A stretch of 64,000 bases of DNA from Sphingobacterium sp. CZ-2. Its GTDB lineage: Bacteria; Bacteroidota; Bacteroidia; Sphingobacteriales; Sphingobacteriaceae. The position numbers and the translations under genes are program-made. The stretch spans positions 1,550,001 to 1,614,000 of the forward strand of contig NZ_CP038159.1 of the NCBI RefSeq assembly GCF_004526235.1. The letters are read 5' to 3'. Of this stretch, positions 60,700 through 64,000 are shown piece after piece (the stretch's first letter is position 1; each line of letters starts with the position of its first letter). A model generated the notes under the pieces. The model ran no database searches, was not told the DNA's origin, and worked only from the letters and a program-made list of their open reading frames with translations.

Positions 60700-61173
60700 C
60701 TACTCATGATGATATGGCTCCCCCCTCATGATCGTATAAGCCCGATACAACTGCTCCACAAAAAACATCCTGATCATCTGGTGCGAAAAGGTCATCCGTG
60801 ACAAAGAAAGTTTATAATTCCCCCTATTGTAAACCTCCTCCGAAAACCCATATGGCCCGCCGATCAACAACACCAAACTCGACACACTGGAAACCATCTG
60901 CTTCTCCAAAAAAGCCGAAAACTCCACAGAACTCAATTCCTTCCCCCGTTCATCCAATAAAATCACGAAATCCTGATTGCTCACGCTCTTCAATAACAAA
61001 GCTCCCTCTTTTTCCTTCTGCTGTTCCTGGCTCAAGTTCTTCACATTCTTCAAATCCGGAATCACCTGCAATTGAAAATTACAATAATGTTTCAAGCGCT
61101 TAGTATACACTTCAATTCCATCCAAAATATGTCTATCATCTGTCTTTCCAATACAGACCAACGTAATTTTCAT
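60700..61173 (-). CDS. rlmH: 23S rRNA pseudouridine-1915 N3-methyltransferase
   Basis: 157 residues, SPOUT-class SAM-dependent methyltransferase acting on helix 69 of assembled 70S ribosomes. Typical sequence from end to end: MKITLVCIGKTDDRHILDGI at the N-terminus, LLDERGKELSSVEFSAFLEK, the SAM knot LVLLIGGPYGFSEEVYNRG, and the C-terminal SRMTFSHQMIRMFFVEQLYR ending GEPYHHE, which is nearly invariant. Monocistronic, with a perfect -7 box 17 bases upstream of the ATG. Confidence 0.97.
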   Translation of the reverse strand: MKITLVCIGKTDDRHILDGIEVYTKRLKHYCNFQLQVIPDLKNVKNLSQEQQKEKEGALLLKSVSNQDFVILLDERGKELSSVEFSAFLEKQMVSSVSSLVLLIGGPYGFSEEVYNRGNYKLSLSRMTFSHQMIRMFFVEQLYRAYTIMRGEPYHHE

Positions 61174-61189
61174 TCTAAGTAAATTAAAT

Positions 61190-61197
61190 CAAATATA
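61190..61197 (-). promoter_or_regulatory. -7 promoter box of rlmH
   Basis: The minus strand reads TATATTTG, a perfect TAnnTTTG, 16 bases before the ATG at 61173. Confidence 0.5.
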
Positions 61198-61251
61198 TTT
61201 CCACCCTTTCCATCCAACTGCATCATCAACCATCCCAAGCCCAAAAATAAA

Positions 61252-61285
61252 CAAAAAAGGCAACCCTTTATGAAAAGGATTGCCT
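61252..61285 (-). terminator. Terminator of the YceI gene
   Basis: A 12-bp stem with one mismatch (AGGCAACCCTTT at 61258-61269, partner 61274-61285) is followed on the minus strand by six T. It lies about 70 bases after the yceI stop. Confidence 0.75.
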
Positions 61286-61356
61286 CATATTCCTAAAGCC
61301 TAACCAAGATTATTAAAAGCGCATTAGCTTACCTTTCAAAATCCCTTAAAAGCTAT

Positions 61357-61992
61357 TTATTTTTTAGCTACCAAAGTAACGTCAAAGTTGATCTCTTTAG
61401 AAATCAAATCATCTTCTTTACCTGCATAGTTCACTCCCCATTGAGCACGCTCAATATTGAAGTTAGCTGTTGCTTTAACATCAGTTTCTGTTGCTTCTGT
61501 TACTTTAGCATCAAAAGTGATGTTTTTGCTGATTCCTTTGATCACTAAGTTTCCAGAAATCACTAAATCTTGATCAGTTGCACCTGCTTTAACCTCTGTA
61601 ATTGTGAATGAAGCCTCCGGATGAGTCGCAACAGCGAAGAAATCATCAGCTTTCAAGTGGCCATCCAATTTTTGTTTGTATTCACCTTCCAAGTCAGTAG
61701 AGCTGATGCTGTTCATATCCAATACAAAGTTTCCGCCAGTTAATTTACCAGCATCAACAGTGATCGATCCAGATTTGATGTTTACAGTACCTGTGTGTGC
61801 ACCAGTTACTTTAGTACCTTTCCAAACCAATTTAGAAGCAGTAGTGTCTACATTGTAAACCGATCCTGCAACAGCAGTAGTGTTTTCTACGGCAACTGAA
61901 TCTTTGGTTTCCGCTTTTTTACCTTCAGGGTTTCCAGCACAAGATGCTAATACAAGAGCAGCGATAGCTGATAATAATGTGATTTTTCTCAT
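61357..61992 (-). CDS. YceI-family lipoprotein
   Basis: 211 residues from the ATG at 61992 (MRKITLLSAIAALVLASC). This gives a proper lipoprotein signal with the lipidated Cys at residue 18; six extra upstream codons to 62010 would not. The YceI lipocalin-like barrel follows: YNVDTTASKLVWKGTKVTGA at its start, TGTVNIKSGSITVDAGKLTG, FVLDMNSISSTDL, KADDFFAVATHPEASFTITE and FNIERAQWGVNYAGKEDD. YceI proteins bind isoprenoid or fatty amide ligands in the periplasm and are often stress- or base-induced. Its promoter is embedded in the murA terminator. Confidence 0.93.
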   Translation of the reverse strand: MRKITLLSAIAALVLASCAGNPEGKKAETKDSVAVENTTAVAGSVYNVDTTASKLVWKGTKVTGAHTGTVNIKSGSITVDAGKLTGGNFVLDMNSISSTDLEGEYKQKLDGHLKADDFFAVATHPEASFTITEVKAGATDQDLVISGNLVIKGISKNITFDAKVTEATETDVKATANFNIERAQWGVNYAGKEDDLISKEINFDVTLVAKK

Positions 61993-62023
61993 TTTTATAT
62001 GTTGAAACATTTAATTAATGGCA

Positions 62024-62054
62024 CAAAAATAGGGTTGCCCTTTTATATGGGCAA
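62024..62054 (-). promoter_or_regulatory. YceI promoter overlapping the murA terminator
   Basis: Minus-strand -7 box TATTTTTG (62024-62031), 20-base spacer, TTG at 62052-62054 as -33. The spacer and -33 lie within the terminator hairpin at 62031-62058. Confidence 0.5.
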
Positions 62055-62058
62055 CCCT
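62031..62058 (-). terminator. Terminator of murA
   Basis: A perfect 10-bp stem (AGGGTTGCCC at 62031-62040, partner 62049-62058), 8-base loop. On the minus strand it is followed by ATTTTTG. T-rich sequence on the plus side suggests it could act both ways. Confidence 0.8.
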
Positions 62059-62117
62059 TTGAACTTTTTTTAACATTAATCCGACAATCGTATTTTTAAA
62101 CTACGATGTAAAAATAA

Positions 62118-63443
62118 TTAATGTCCGGCAGGTTGCGCTTCTACACGACGGATATCCGCCCCTAAAGCTTTCAACCTTTCCTCAATATTTTGGTATCCTC
62201 TTTCGATCTGTTCAATGTTATAGATCGTTGATTTTCCTTGAGCAGACAATGCGGCGATCAATAGCGAAACCCCGGCACGAATATCCGGAGAGGTCATTTC
62301 TATACCACGTAATTTCGTTTGTTTGTTCAATCCAATCACGGTTGCACGGTGTGGATCACAAAGAATGATCTGAGCACCCATATCGATCAATTTATCCACA
62401 AAGAACAAACGGCTTTCGAACATCTTCTGGTGGATCAAGACATTTCCTTTCGCCTGGATAGCGGTTACCAAACAGATACTCAACAAATCTGGCGTAAAAC
62501 CTGGCCATGGAGCATCAGAAATTGTCAGGATCGACCCATCAATAAAGGTGTCGATTTCGTAATGATCCTGCGCAGGAATGAATATATCGTCGCCACGAAG
62601 CTCAAATTTGATTCCTAAGCGTGAAAATACCGTTGGGATAATACCCAATTCCTGGAAACACACATCCTTGATCGTGATCTCGGATCCAGTCATTGCCGCT
62701 AGACCAATGAAAGAACCGATTTCGATCATATCCGGCAACATTCTATGCTCCGTACCACCTAAACGCTCTACCCCTTCAATGGTCAATAGATTAGAACCGA
62801 TTCCGGAGATTTTTGCCCCCATGCGGTTCAACATCTTACACAATTGCTGTAGGTACGGCTCGCAAGCAGCATTGTAGATCGTAGTTGTTCCTTTTGCCAA
62901 AACCGCAGCCATGACAATGTTTGCCGTACCTGTTACAGAAGCTTCATCCAATAGGATGTAAGTTCCTTTCAACTGGGTAGCATCTACATTGAAAAAGTGG
63001 TTTTCTGCATCATAAACAAACTTAGCCCCTAATTTTTCGAATCCCAAGAAATGGGTATCCAAACGGCGGCGACCAATCTTGTCACCTCCTGGTTTAGGAA
63101 TAGCCGCTTTACCGAATCTCGCCAACAAAGGACCAACGATCATGATGGAACCTCTTAAGCTTCCACCTTTGCGTTTGAATTCTTCCGATTGGAAATAATC
63201 GATATTGATGTCCTTGGCTTCGAATTCGTAGGTATCCTGATTTACTCTATTGACCTTCACCCCTAAGGCAGCCAATAAATCGATCAATTTGTTCACATCC
63301 TTAATATCGGGGATGTTGCTGATGGTCATTTTTTCTTCCGTCAATAATACGGCTGAAATAATCTGTAGGGCTTCATTTTTCGCGCCCTGAGGAACAATCT
63401 CCCCTTTCAATGGTTTTCCACCATGAATTTCGAATGCATTCAT
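62118..63443 (-). CDS. murA: UDP-N-acetylglucosamine 1-carboxyvinyltransferase with Asp at the catalytic Cys position
   Basis: 441 residues. First committed step of peptidoglycan synthesis: adds enolpyruvate from PEP to UDP-GlcNAc. The EPSP-synthase-like fold is clear (IVPQGAKNEALQIISAVLL at the N-terminus; RGSIMIVGPLLARFGKAAIP; the C-terminal IYNIEQIERGYQNIEERLKA). In the active-site loop, where E. coli has LPGGCTIG, this protein reads KPGGDKIG, so the catalytic Cys115 equivalent is Asp121. Asp works in MurA of mycobacteria and others but cannot be alkylated by fosfomycin, so intrinsic fosfomycin resistance is expected. Probably co-transcribed with the DUF4290 gene 24 bases upstream. Confidence 0.97.
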   Translation of the reverse strand: MNAFEIHGGKPLKGEIVPQGAKNEALQIISAVLLTEEKMTISNIPDIKDVNKLIDLLAALGVKVNRVNQDTYEFEAKDINIDYFQSEEFKRKGGSLRGSIMIVGPLLARFGKAAIPKPGGDKIGRRRLDTHFLGFEKLGAKFVYDAENHFFNVDATQLKGTYILLDEASVTGTANIVMAAVLAKGTTTIYNAACEPYLQQLCKMLNRMGAKISGIGSNLLTIEGVERLGGTEHRMLPDMIEIGSFIGLAAMTGSEITIKDVCFQELGIIPTVFSRLGIKFELRGDDIFIPAQDHYEIDTFIDGSILTISDAPWPGFTPDLLSICLVTAIQAKGNVLIHQKMFESRLFFVDKLIDMGAQIILCDPHRATVIGLNKQTKLRGIEMTSPDIRAGVSLLIAALSAQGKSTIYNIEQIERGYQNIEERLKALGADIRRVEAQPAGH

Positions 63444-63467
63444 AAGATATATAGCGTAGTCGATGAA

Positions 63468-64000
63468 TTATTTTTGGTAATTATTCTTCCTTCCACCCGG
63501 ATTGTTCATCGGGCGTTTGGAATTCGACATCTTCTTATTGTTGTTGTTATTGTTATTATTATTGTTGTTGTATTTGCGTTGGTTGTTGTTCTGTTGACTA
63601 GCACCAGAACTCGAACTACCGCCTGTGCTCTTCATCCTGTTTCCTGGAGGCGGCGTTTTGAAATCAACCTTGGTCAATACCGTATCCGCTGGTAGGGACA
63701 GTTCGCCGTTGGACAATAAAGAAAGATCATTCAGGATCTGTTCGTCCGATACGGAATCCTTGTTCCAGGTCAGGTAGGCCATCTTCATGAAATTGGCGAT
63801 GCCAACTGTCATTTTCTGTCTAGCCTCTTCATTGGAAACTGCTTTTGCTTTGCGGATCATCTCTTCCACGGTATAGCCATAATGTTTGAAACGGATATTA
63901 TGGTTCGGATATTTAAGGGAATCCGGTTTGTGGTGGATATTTTCTTTGGTCGGGATCGGGTATGGCGAATCTACATCGATCTTAAAATCAGAAATGATGT
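63468..64000 (-). CDS. DUF4290 domain-containing protein (5' end outside window)
   Basis: At least 176 residues visible; the frame runs out of the window at 64000. Reading through gives DFKIDVDSPYPIPTKENIHH and LKYPNHNIRFKHYGYTVEE, which fit DUF4290, so a start at 63869 would cut the domain. After the folded part (IRKAKAVSNEEARQKMTVGI, LSLLSNGELSLPADTV) comes a low-complexity C-terminus: Ser/Gly-rich, then about eleven consecutive Asn coded by AAC/AAT triplets, then Lys/Asn/Arg-rich. The basic disordered tail hints at nucleic-acid or partner binding, but no function is known. It lies directly upstream of murA, a conserved-looking neighbourhood in this phylum. Confidence 0.85.
   Translation of the reverse strand, partial: IISDFKIDVDSPYPIPTKENIHHKPDSLKYPNHNIRFKHYGYTVEEMIRKAKAVSNEEARQKMTVGIANFMKMAYLTWNKDSVSDEQILNDLSLLSNGELSLPADTVLTKVDFKTPPPGNRMKSTGGSSSSGASQQNNNQRKYNNNNNNNNNNNKKMSNSKRPMNNPGGRKNNYQK

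Overview
The window is a chromosomal segment of a Bacteroidota bacterium, most likely of the Sphingobacteriaceae (Sphingobacterium-like). Reasons: the gene products (fused branched-chain E1, DUF4290 next to murA, MurA with Asp at the catalytic position, DUF3467, RemB-like and DUF1080 proteins), the near absence of Shine-Dalgarno sequences, and at least twelve perfect copies of the Bacteroidota -7 promoter box TAnnTTTG just upstream of genes. I see no rRNA, tRNA, CRISPR array, insertion sequence or prophage. The content is mostly housekeeping.

Layout. 1-9.3 kb: 3' part of sucB, an outer-membrane protein, two tandem LtaS-like sulfatase-fold membrane enzymes, and valS. 9.4-16.2 kb: a PepSY-like lipoprotein and a tetR-tolC-mfp-rnd efflux operon with a palindromic operator. 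16.3-24.4 kb: hsp20, folB, a DUF1080 hydrolase, a GNAT-nitrilase fusion, DUF3467, an M42 peptidase, lgt, an MFS exporter and aroQ. 24.4-31.7 kb: RemB-like protein, GH125 mannosidase, a lipoprotein, murI, an AT-rich vapBC-like toxin-antitoxin pair and a carboxypeptidase-regulatory-like protein. 31.8-38.1 kb: sufE/sufS, then an acyl-ACP desaturase followed by a MarR-reductase-ferredoxin operon that could feed it electrons, and an NDH-2. 38.6-47.8 kb: a PolX-like protein with a decayed polymerase centre, an M1 peptidase, and the elongasome operon mreB-mreC-mreD-mrdA-rodA. 47.8-50.2 kb: a three-gene minus-strand operon (nucleoside phosphorylase, YigZ, EamA). 50.3-56.1 kb: an aromatic amino-acid operon (pheA, DAHP synthase-chorismate mutase, aroA, aroC, ROK kinase). 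56.2-64 kb: fused 2-oxoacid dehydrogenase E1, an unknown protein, a NUDIX hydrolase, a 43-residue membrane protein, rlmH, yceI, murA and DUF4290.

The strongest non-gene signal is a complete transcription attenuator in front of pheA. It has a TAnnTTTG promoter, a 21-codon leader peptide containing FWFFYFY, and mutually exclusive antiterminator and terminator hairpins. Two intergenic repeat families also stand out. One is a set of three arrays of degenerate 11-bp units (near 20.2, 38.2 and 60.2 kb). The other is a nested-palindrome element (near 9.0, 18.3 and 30.7 kb, with fragments near 38.5 and 60.25 kb), whose core is inverted relative to its outer arms in one copy.

All functions are inferred from reading the sequence. 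No database search, folding program or alignment was run.
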